Positions 22,138 to 31,700 of a stretch of DNA of 64,000 nt are shown in pieces. Position 1 is the stretch's first letter, and each line of letters starts with the position of its first letter. This stretch comes from Rheum nobile (taxonomy: Eukaryota > Streptophyta > Magnoliopsida > Caryophyllales > Polygonaceae). The translations under genes and the position numbers were made by a program. The stretch spans positions 8,254,501-8,318,500 of the forward strand of contig WOAB01000568.1 of the NCBI GenBank assembly GCA_027886185.1. Direction: 5' to 3'. The notes beneath the pieces were generated by a model. It was not told the origin of the DNA and ran no database searches. It saw nothing but the letters and a program-made list of their open reading frames with translations.

Positions 22138-22460
22138 GCGACGGCGACCGCCGCGAGGATCACGGCGACCGCCGGCTCGAAGGCGGCGACCGCCGACATG
22201 AGACGGCGCCCGCCGTGAGGAACACGGCGACCGCCGGCATGAGACGGCGCCCGCCATGATGTTGTGGCCAGCCGCCATGAAGAAGGGCCAAGGAGCGGCG
22301 CCCGCCGTAGTTGAGCGGCGCCCGCCGTGGAGGAGCGGCGCCCGCCGTATTTAAGGCGGCGCCCGCCGTATTTAAGGCGGCGCCCGCCGTATTTAAGGCG
22401 GCGCCCGCCGTATTTAAGGCGGCGCCCGCCATGATTATTGTGGCGCCCGCCGTGAAGTGT
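22138..22460 (+). repeat. GC-rich tandem array in the gypsy LTR leader
   Basis: Four exact 21-bp units (CGGCGCCCGCCGTATTTAAGG) occupy 22336-22419. About ten degenerate CGGCGMCCGCCG cores lie on both sides. The unit has a near-palindromic GC core and an AT spacer. The open frames read here on both strands are by-products of the repeat. Confidence 0.9.
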
Positions 22461-23002
22461 TGGTGGCCGTGGTTGTTGGTGTTGGCTTTCGTAGCCTTCA
22501 TTCGGGTTTCGTTTCCTTCGATTCATTTCGTTCTTTCGTAGATCAGTATTGTTGTTTGTCGAATCTAACTTAGGGTTTCTATATGGGTCGATCCGAAGGT
22601 ACCGGAGTTGGCGGATTCGTCTCTGTGTCGAGCCCGGAATCCCGTCGTTAGACTTCGTTCAATCTCTACGGACTCAGGCAAGTGGCGGTTCGCTCTTGCT
22701 CATCGTTCCATATTTACATTAATTATCAGTTGTTTATCTGAGTAATTAATTTGGAATGATTACTGTGTTTGTCTGGAATTGGTTTTATAAACTGTTTTGG
22801 AAAATCATATAATAGGTTGTATATCTGTTAGAACGACGCTATTATCTGTGATTGCCTTCCGGGAATTTATGTGGATTTATCCTGTACTGTGGTTGTGTTG
22901 TAACTGTAAGTTAGCATGAGTATTTGTAGGAACGCCTGGATCCTGAGAGTTCCATGCGTGTTCCTTTATAACTGTAAGGGCGATGAAGACCCAACGATTG
23001 TG

Positions 23003-23530
23003 GAAGTTTGAACTCAATGAGGTTCATTCTTTTAAAGGGCGAGCAACACCCTGCGATAGTAGAAGTTTGGACTCTGTGAGGTTCATTCTTTCGATATAGA
23101 TTCAGAGGTTTGGACTCGGTGAGGTTCATTCCTTAGATATGGGTCCTGCGTGACAGGGACATATATTAAAAGCTTTTAATGTGTTAATCGTTTTGGAATT
23201 AAATAAGATAAGGTGCCCGAGAGCACTTAATTAATATACCTTTGGGCGAGTAGTGCAGCTAAGTAAATAGTGCAGCTAGGAAAGCTCGTCTTGACTTTTG
23301 ATCAGAGTACGTTCTCTTTCCAATCTGGATTCGCTGTAAGCGATGAGGTTGGTCGTGAACCGAAACATCTTAGTCAGTTTTTAAATCATCGTTATGTGAT
23401 TCTGTAAGATCCAGACTTGAATGTAGTACGTTCTCTTTCCAATCTAGATTTGCTGTAAGCGGTGAGGTTGGTTGTGAGCCGAAGCATCTCAGTCAGATTT
23501 TAATCATTGTTGTTTGATTCTTAAACATTC
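23003..23530 (+). repeat. Two sets of tandem repeats in the gypsy LTR
   Basis: A GTTTGRACTCNRTGAGGTTC-type motif occurs three times between 23003 and 23135. A 119-bp unit starting AGTACGTTCTCTTTCC is repeated at 23306-23424 and 23425-23530 with scattered changes. Confidence 0.8.
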
Positions 23531-24214
23531 CAGATTTGTCATATTTCATTAAAGACTCATTTCCTTTGGAGTCTTCTTTCGGGTCGATTTCTGTGAAGAT
23601 TAAGTCTTCCAGAATCTTCTCTTGTGCATACCTCTTGTTGTTATTCCGTGAAAGTGCCGGGTTATGTATCGTCCCTTCGGTTATTATTCGAGGGACAATG
23701 ATAGTAAACGGTTACGATCACTCGAACCACTCTGCTCTTTACACTTGCTAGTCTATTCAAGTAGACTAACCCACGAACATTGTTCTTCGCATGTGGGCTG
23801 GTGTCATCCGTTCGATTCGGCACATCAGATAGAGCGAAGATATGAGGAGACTAGATTGACTATGAAGACGACGGTTGTTTTTGGATGTTTTAATAATTTC
23901 TTTTAATCAGGTTGAGATCCTTGGGCAGGTGATCATTACGATCACAACCCTTTTTGTAATATATTTGTTTAAGACTTCCGCTGTACTTTGTTTAAACTAT
24001 GTATTTGTCATATTTGGGATTGGGATGTAATCCCGTAACTCATGTTTCATTTGATTGATGTTTTGATTTGAATACTTTGATCATTATGTATCAATTGTAT
24101 TCCATGAATTGTATTTAAACCGGTAAAGCCTTGGGTGATCTCGGTAAGGAACACTAGGGTCACTGGCGGTAATACCTTTCCAAATGGGTTAAGATTTGGG
24201 GTTGTTACAGCATC

Positions 24215-24643
24215 TATGGACAATTTGTTGGTTTTACTGTTGAAATGAACTTTTCTAGGTATGTTTCTAATGCATCATTTGTTTTTGCCTTCAGTTTCTA
24301 TTATGGTAACTGTCATAGGTTTAAAGCAATTGTTTATTTCACATTGATATCCTACACCTGATAAGTTGATTGATCTTTTCGATGATGTCAAAAGGGGGAA
24401 GATTGGATAGGAACCTTGAACCTTTGGAAACTACTGGACTCATAGGAACTCTGAACTCGTTCTATTTCTAAGGGGGAACTTGAATAACTTTGTTCATTTA
24501 CTTATGGGGAATTTTCAACTATTGAATGTTCTCTCATTATTTTAGAAAGTTGTAAATCTCTTAGCTCAACTGTTCTCATGAATCTCATGTCCTTATTTTG
24601 TTGTCAGGTTCCTTATATTTGTCATCATCAAAAAGGGGGAAAT
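24215..24643 (+). other. Remainder of Copia-A copy 2 3' region with polypurine tract
   Basis: It continues the copy 2 sequence interrupted at 15747 and matches copy 3 at about 50552-50980. It ends with the polypurine tract AAAAAGGGGGAAAT at 24630-24643, directly before the 3' LTR. There is no coding frame. Confidence 0.8.
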
Positions 24644-25766
24644 TGTTAGGAAATGGAACTCAGGAACCTCAGTTCCCATGAGAGTTCCTTTCCTCAGTTT
24701 CTCTACTTTTGAAGATGACAAATATTTTCATACTAATGTTTTATCTCAAAGATGTGTTTAGAGGAACCACAGGACAGTTGTTGGAACCATGGAAGCCAAA
24801 CAAGATAAAGAAACCAAACAAGCAAGCCAAAGGAACCCAGGTGTGCCCAGAAATGCAACACACGACTTTGCTTTTCCCGAGAAATTTGGGAACACCGAAC
24901 CTCGGACAAAAGATGGTGAAAGCGACTTGAGCAAAGCTTCCAAAAGTATGTCACCATCCAGAGCAAAACTCCAAGATGCCTAGAATGTCGAACCTCGGAC
25001 AAAGGTTGTTGAAAGCGACCTATCATAAAGCTGTCACCATCCAGAGGACAGTTCCCAAGTGTCCAGATTGTTGAACCTCGGACGAAAGGAATTGGACAAC
25101 GACTTGGCAGACTTGGCTGAAGCAGTTGATCAACCAAAGTGGATTCTGAGCTGCCTAGGTTGTTGGTATATGTCAAAGACAGCGTGAATCAAGGATTACC
25201 ACACATCCTAGGGCAAGCTTGATCTGTGGGAACCAAGATAAGATCCAACCTCGAAGAATCCACTATATAAGGAAGATAAGCTCTGCTATTATCTTCAAGC
25301 ACAAATACAAGAATCACACTCCATAGCAAATATCATAGTGTGAAGCTCTCAACAAGATCATCAAATCAGAACAAGATCAAGAGGAACCAGTCAAGGAATC
25401 AAAGAGCTGTGTGCTAGTTTCTGTGACTGTAAGTGAGTTAGTTCCTTAGTGCTTATGAATGCTTCTTGGATTCGTTATACTTTCTGTTAATTTATCTAGG
25501 ATTGTCTAACTGTGTGTAAGACAAAGAAACTGTGTATTTGTTCCTAGGATAAGCTGTAACCGAAGTGATAAGAAATCAAGAAGTAGACCTTGAAATCCTT
25601 TCGGAAGAAAGGTAGTGGTTTTTATCCTAGATTGCTAGTTGGCAATCGAAGGTTTCCACTATAAGGAACTTGTTCATTTAGTTGATTGTTTATTTCCGCT
25701 GCGAAGGGAACTGAGAATTGGTATTCTTAGTTCCTTAGTTATTTATCTAACAATCACGATCCTACA
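24644..25766 (+). repeat. 3' LTR of Copia-A copy 2
   Basis: The LTR is 1123 bp with TG...CA ends (TGTTAGGAAATGG to CACGATCCTACA). It retains the TATATAA box at 25264-25270 that the 5' LTR has lost. GCTTC follows at 25767, in Copia-B integrase. Confidence 0.94.
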
Positions 25767-26749
25767 GCTTCCCACCAAAATCCATCATTTAATCCCGAGT
25801 AAGATAGCATGGAATTGACCATTTCCTTAAGAACTCGGTTCTTCCTCTCCGACACACCATTTTGTTGTGGTGTGTAGGGAGCCGTGGTTTCATGGATGAT
25901 ACCTACAGATTGGAAATATTCAGGGTCAAAATACTCACCACCTCTATCGGTCCGTAACTTCTTGATCAAAGTTCCCTTCTGAAGTTCCACTTCAGTTTTG
26001 TAAATCTTGAATTTACCAAGGGCTTCATCCTTACAATGCAATAAAAATACATAACAATATCTGGAATAATCATCTATGTAGGTAACCACATATTTCTTAT
26101 TTCCCAAGGATGGAGAAGCATGAAAATCACATAAATCACTATGTATTAAGTCAAGCACGGCACAGTTCCTTTGAAAATCAAGAAAAGGTTGTCTTGTTAT
26201 CTTAGTAAGCATGCACGTTCTACACCTCTCTATACTCATATCAAATGGAGGAATTAAACCATCATTAGACATATAAAGCATGCATTTATAATGAATATGT
26301 CCTAATCGAGCATGCCAAAGAGAGGACACAATTCCCTTCGAGGAAACAGTTCCTTGAGGAGAAGTCATGTAAATAGAATTCATAACTTTATTAATACTAA
26401 GTTTAAACATTCAATTACATAGATAACCATGACCTACAAATACACCGCCCTTCGATAATATAAATTTATCGGCTTTAAACACTTGTCGGAAGCCTAGCTT
26501 GTTAAGGATGGTACTAGAGACTAGATTTTTCCTTATTCTGGGTACATACAACACATTTTCCAGAATTAAAGTCTTCCCAGATGAGAAATCTAACTCCACT
26601 TGGCCTTTGCCTAAGATGGGGGCCGTTGACTCGTTTCCCATATGAAGGACACTTCCATCATCCACAGCTACGAATGATTTGAACATCGACTTGTCCATAC
26701 TCACGTGAGCGGTAGCACCCGAGTCAACCCACCATGCTATCTCATCATC
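25767..26749 (-). pseudogene. Copia-B protease and integrase
   Basis: The protease starts near 26740 with WWVDSGATAHVS and continues through ENVLYVPRIRKNL. One TGA at 26411-26413 interrupts it. Integrase follows with the finger (LWHARLGHIH ... CRTCMLTK) and core (LIHSDLCD, RTDRGGEY, QQNGVSERKNR), so the D, D and E residues are all visible. The frame ends at GFWWEA, where Copia-A copy 2 has inserted, and resumes at 8204. Confidence 0.88.
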
Positions 26750-27718
26750 CTACATAAAGAAAGCCTCAGAAATATTAGGAACAAAATCCACACTAGGAAA
26801 TGTTTCTAGAGAGGGAACAGTTCCCTTAGAGGAAGTTCCATTCTGACATTGATGAGATTTTTGCCCTTGGTCCTTAGACCCTTGAACAGGTTGGTTGGGA
26901 GCATTTCCCTTCTTCCTTTTTCCAGCACGACAATCCTTCTTGAAATGTCCAGTTTTACCACAATTCCAACACCCAGTTCCCTTGGGTTTCTTGTTAGAAC
27001 CATTGTTTGTGTTGTTGAAGGGCCTTTTCGTACCCTTGTTCTTGTTCCCCTTTTGGAAACCTTCTTCCATCATATTAACGGTGGAAGAACATGGAGTCTC
27101 TTTCTCTTTACCTTTCTCTTGCGAACGAAGACCGTTTTCGATGCCCAAATGGATTTCCAGTTCCACAAGGGAAATGTCTTCGTTCTTGTGCTTTAACATA
27201 TGCTTGAAGTCTTTCCAGGACGGAGGCAACTTGTCAATTATATTTGACACCGAGATGGACTCGTCCATCTTCAATTTGTGCTGGGCAAATTGCCCCAAGA
27301 TACGTAGTATCTCATTAAATTGCTCCATCACTGGCCGAGCATCTACCATTTTATAGGTGTTGAAGTTGCTCACAAGGAACTTTACGCTAGAAGCGTCTTC
27401 AGCCATATATTTGGACTCCAAAGAGTCCCAAAGTTCCTTAGCGGATTCAATCTTTTAGTACACATCGAAAAGGGAATCAGACATACCATTTAAGATGTGG
27501 CCTCGGCAGATGTAGTCATCATTCTCCCATTTGCTTCTACGCCTAATGGAATCAATCGGGTCCTCATCTCCTACTTCAGGCATCGGAGTGGATAGGACAT
27601 ACACCACATCGAGAGTGGTCAAGAGGAAGTGCATCTTCTTTTGCCAACAGCGGAAATCCATCCCTTCAAATTTTTCCAGCTTTTGGAACTTGGTAGTCAT
27701 CTCACACACATACGCCAT
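26750..27718 (-). pseudogene. gag: Copia-B gag
   Basis: The ATG at 27718 (MAYVCEMTTKF) is followed by the UBN2-type domain (FEGMDFRCWQKKMHFLL, DYICRGHILNGMSDSLFDVY). A TAA at 27455-27457 interrupts the frame, then it continues through KYMAEDASSVKFLVSNFN and FKHMLKHKNEDISLVELEIHL to a single CCHC knuckle (CWNCGKTGHFKKDC). A TAG at 26750-26752 separates it from protease in the same frame. It differs from Copia-A Gag in having a short basic tail and no coiled coil. Confidence 0.87.
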
Positions 27719-27744
27719 TGATCAAATAAAATACTGATTTCGAT

Positions 27745-28578
27745 TGTTAGGAACTGTGTACGTCTCAAGAACTGCGGTAGGGAACTGCAACAGAACACGG
27801 CTCTCCAAGGGATCAATCAATGTCGGTTGTATTCGGATAAGATTTGAATCGTGATGAACACTTTTCGAAATCATTATTTTGCCCCTTATAAGTCTCGGGG
27901 AATCCGCAAAATATGAAGTGAGATAAGACAAATCTACTAGTTCCTTTCAAGGCTTCTGAAGAGAACTAAACTTATAGAAGTCGTGTTTTTTGATTTCGAC
28001 TTTCAGCAAGTTTTGTAAATGCCAGATTACTTGTGTATATATCTCCAACACCAAATCCTAAAATCTTTTATATAGGCATTAGGGAGAACTTCCAAAATCA
28101 GTTACAGAAGTTAAGGGAAGTTACAACGGCAGTTGGAAACAGTTATCAACTGTTTTCAGCAGTTATCAACCATTCTCAACTGACCCACAACAGTTACCAA
28201 CGGTTACCATCAATTACAAAGTAGCTATGACGGTTATAGCGGTTACATAGTTGGTTTTACCAACAGTTACAAGCACATGAAACACGTGCTAAGAAAATCA
28301 ATCAGCCATAAACATGCTTCTAGTCCCTTAGAAGGGAAATGATGCCCAGTTCCCTTCACAAGAAATGAACTAATGTCTAATTCTCTTTCCTGAAACTGTT
28401 TCAAGGGAACTTGAGCTTTACATATAACATATACTTTTATTTCCCTCTGAAACTCAAGTCGTTTACACAAGCGTGTACTCCACACACCCGAGCTCGCGTT
28501 ATAACGAAATGAATTCCCTTAGTATCGCATGAATCTCGATCACATTAAATGAAAATTATTTCACTAAAATCACCAACA
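27745..28578 (-). repeat. 5' LTR of Copia-B
   Basis: The minus strand runs from TGTTGGTGATTTTAG at 28578 to ACAGTTCCTAACA at 27745, 834 bp with TG...CA ends. A TATATAAAA box is at plus 28066-28074. Upstream of it (28095-28265) are eleven CNGTTR-type MYB core motifs on both strands. The LTR lies 175 bp beyond the Sec1 stop codon. No standard Met-tRNA PBS follows the LTR. The boundary is inferred from the termini alone because the partner LTR is outside the window. Confidence 0.75.
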
Positions 28579-28753
28579 ATTGACATATGTAATATATATT
28601 TCGTGTGCTCAAATTAGAACAATATATAAACAGGTAGGTAGAACTTAGAGTTAGGGTATAGTTAAATATCGGGGAAGGCCAGGCTAGGTAGAAGTGGAGG
28701 AAAGTGAAAGAGTTTTGCTTCGTTGACGTTGTTACAAGCGCGCATGTTTGCCA
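28579..28753 (-). other. Sec1 gene 3' flank
   Basis: This is the only sequence between the Sec1 stop codon and the Copia-B LTR. No AATAAA was found on the minus strand. Part of it must be 3' UTR. Confidence 0.5.
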
Positions 28754-31700
28754 TTAAAGCTTCGGCTCAGAGAACAGCTTGAGTTTCTGCAGGAAAGAAA
28801 ATGAAAGCATCGTCACACGTACACATGATCACAATTAGACTATACAAACAGGTGGGTCCGGCCCGCAAATCCAAAAAGGGTAGAATGATTTGACTTGCTA
28901 CCGTGATGTATTGTGGAGGATCATCTACACTAGTTGTGCCCATGACAACTTCCCTTCTGAGCTTTGTTGTGAGCTTGTGACAAACTCGTATCTGCATGCA
29001 CCCCAAAAAACACATCATCAAAGTAGCGAGACTCATCATATATACTACGTACGTAATTCAAAGATGACATTTTTACCTCTGATCGTGTTGTGCCACCGAT
29101 CATGAATACGAAAATGCGTTGTCCCATCTTCTTTAGATCATGTGTTGCATTCTTCAAGACAGAGTCACTGAGAAAGGTAAAACTACTGAGATCTTGCCAT
29201 GTGTGCCGACACGAGCACATAAGTGCAAATTAATAAGTCCATTAAATAAGTCTGGTCGAGTTCCTTCTTAAAATCAGTTGGATATAGAACAAGTAGGATG
29301 GATTTATATTTGGTGGCCATACTTCTAAATTTTATGGTCAATTTATAAGTATATTTTTTAACTTCTAAATCAAGCATGGTCAACTATTTTATGAGCACAA
29401 GAGAAATGGACTAGAAAAATACAAATTATTGGACATAGAACATAAACTAACCCAACTTTAGAAATTACCCAACAAAAAAAATACAAACTATGATGTACCA
29501 AAAATAATATGACTTGTTTCTTAGTTCTTACCAATAGAAGTTCAATTGAAATCCTAAGAAAATGACGTGGTTTTGATTTTTTTGGTTCACGTTGTGTTCT
29601 TATATGTTGAAGTCTTAGCTAGTCATTATTAATTTTATAAATGAAATTGTTACTAGATAAACGACTCATGATATGTTTAAGGGAATAGTATTTATTTTTT
29701 GGGTTAATATCTAAAAAAATGAGCCTATACTATAGTCAATAGTTTGTATGATTTGAATTGATTTTCGCCCTGCATTATCAACAAACATTTATGAGTAAGG
29801 TAAGGTTACCTTCCACATCCATCATCGGAGTGTTGAGAGCGACCCCAATTAGCTGTCCTCCTAGACCTCCTTGAACTCGGATTGTTAGCTGTGCCTGGTG
29901 CAGGATTACCGGATTGTGACCGTTTGTGTTCTTTACTCTCTGCGCTTGCTTCATTAATGCATTGAAATTCATCTTTTGGCAAACTTCCTTTGTCAATGTT
30001 TTCAATGAGTTCCTGAAAAAGACCGGCGACATACTTAATATCGTACCATAATTGATTGCTTAGACGAACCATTTAATTTTAGATCTACACTAGCATATAT
30101 CATTGTGTTTTCAACGGACTTGGTTAATAAAACTTAAAACTAATATATTATTAAAAAACTTACAAAAACTGATATGTTAAATTATAAGTTTAATCTATTG
30201 ACACATATGGTGATAAAGTTTTTGTATGATTAGAATTGAAAGTATATACGCGGATTTGTATATAAAAATATAAATAAAATTAGGAATTTCATACAAATAA
30301 CTAAATAAGAAAACATATAAATTTATATTTAAGTACTGAGAATGTTATTATGTATAATTAATTACAAGGGAAAAACTTATTAAAATATATCACATTTTTA
30401 TTTCAAATATTTTTAATATATATTATCACTTTTGCATCATGAATCATATATTGCCAATTATATTCAATTGTAATGTAACTAATAAGGTAAAAGTAGATTA
30501 TAAATAATTTTATTTACTAATAAGAAGAAACTAATAAGACAAAAAGATATAAATAATCTTTGAGATCGATGATACTATTAATATAATTGAGGTAAGTTAT
30601 TTTAGGTAAAAAATAAGTATATAAAAAATAGAATATGTAAATATTAAAATTAGAAAAGGATAAAACTATAATTATACTTTAAGATTTGCCTACGTGATAT
30701 AGCTCATGGTGTGACATGGAAAGATAATTAAGACTTTAATATAGTATATAAAAATATAGAATATTGATATAGATTGTCACCACCCTCCCAGAAAAGGCAA
30801 ATATGGTGGTCACAATACTTGTTTCAAAAAAGTTAATTAATTTTATGCTAGACTAGAAGAGCACCCATAGAACTTTCTGCCAACCCTTAAACAATACTTT
30901 AAGGATGTAAATGATTTCTCACTCTTGTAACGCCATTGAAACATAGTGCTTCAATGAAATGTATCACATATAGCGTTCATCATGAGACAAAAACCACATG
31001 CGTAGAGAAATAACATGATTGTGTCTATTTCCGGCTATACAAAAAAAAAGATATAAAGTTTTGAAGGGTGTGGGTGGAGGTGGTTAAAGTCTTCGGCAAA
31101 TTATTGTTCAAAAGGCATCACTAGTGCAAAAAATATTGCGAGTAGTCAATGTGAAACCTAGGCATCACTATGAAAACTCATTCCGTGAAAATATAGCAGG
31201 AACTGCAAAATGTGTTTGTCCCCACAAAAAGATAAAATATTATAATGTGTAGTCATAAGTTCAATCTCTATATAGAGACAAGGTTAGCACATGCGCAATT
31301 GTTTAGGGCCCATCACTTTATGGATCAAACTCACCAGCGTATGTTGCAAGTGATGAATTATTGTAAATTTTTATTTTCGGATTTTATTAATTTTTTGTTA
31401 CGGGTTTATTTTTCCTATTATAGGGTTTTAGTTTTCAAATTCGGGGGTTTTGGGTTTGTGCCGGTTTTCAGAAGATCAGCCCCACCTTGTTGTTGTGATT
31501 TGGGGGTTTACGATTCCAGTCAGAATTTGAAAGATCTTCTTTTTTTCCTGTTGGTGGGGTTTGACTTGGTTGAACTGGGTTTGTTCTTTTGCTTTCAGTT
31601 TTTCGAGTCTGTATAGTTATTTGTTTGTTTTCTTTTTTTTGGTGCTTGTTCTTATCAAGATTATCAGGCTGGTTTTGACATCTCTTGTTCTTTCTAATGG

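Larger units (their letters stand above)
15748..24209 (+). mobile_element. Nested Ty3/gypsy element, Tekay/Del-like chromovirus, degraded
   Basis: It is inserted in the 3' region of Copia-A copy 2 with TSD GCATC (15743-15747 and 24210-24214). Its order is a rearranged 5' LTR, gag, protease, RT, RNase H, integrase with a chromodomain-like tail, PPT, and a 2704-bp 3' LTR. RNase H precedes integrase, the gypsy order. The C-terminal segment (RVLWSRSGTEEVT ... ETEAEMLRHFPELF) resembles the Tekay chromodomain region. The 5' LTR keeps only its first bases and last ~40 bp, with SINE-like units between them. No PBS remains. Confidence 0.88.
21506..24209 (+). repeat. 3' LTR of the gypsy element
   Basis: The LTR is 2704 bp, from TGTGATACCCCG to GGGGTTGTTACA, preceded by a polypurine tract and followed by TSD GCATC. 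A TATAAATA box is at 21877-21884. The transcribed leader contains a GC-rich tandem array (22138-22460) and two further tandem repeats (23003-23135 and 23306-23530). Confidence 0.88.
8205..25766 (+). mobile_element. Copia-A copy 2, with a nested gypsy element
   Basis: This plus-strand element runs from the 5' LTR (8205-9210) through PBS, gag, pol, a 3' non-coding region with ORF3, the nested gypsy element (15748-24209), the rest of the 3' region and PPT, to the 3' LTR (24644-25766). Without the gypsy element it is about 9.1 kb, the same as copy 3. Flanking sequence is Copia-B integrase on both sides, with GCTTT on the left and GCTTC on the right as target duplication. Gag and pol carry many frameshifts and stops, so this copy is older than copy 3. 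Confidence 0.93.
5203..28578 (-). mobile_element. Copia-B, Ty1/copia element split by nested insertions
   Basis: This is a minus-strand copia element with its 5' LTR at 27745-28578, then gag (26750-27718), protease and integrase (25767-26749), the integrase tail (7763-8204) and RT-RNase H (5461-7160). Its 3' LTR is not visible, because Copia-A copy 1 begins at 5202 inside its 3' non-coding region. The integrase frame stops at 25767 and resumes at 8204 on the far side of Copia-A copy 2. The two edges carry GCTTC and GCTTT, a 5-bp duplication with one change. The hAT MITE at 7169-7754 is a third insertion. All coding parts carry stops, so it is an old copy. Confidence 0.88.

Noticed and set aside
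22008..22541. Long overlapping frames on both strands rich in GGRRLKY or AAPAVFK repeats
   Set aside because: They arise from the 21-bp GC-rich tandem repeat in the gypsy LTR, whose length keeps any frame open. No start context or homology supports a gene.
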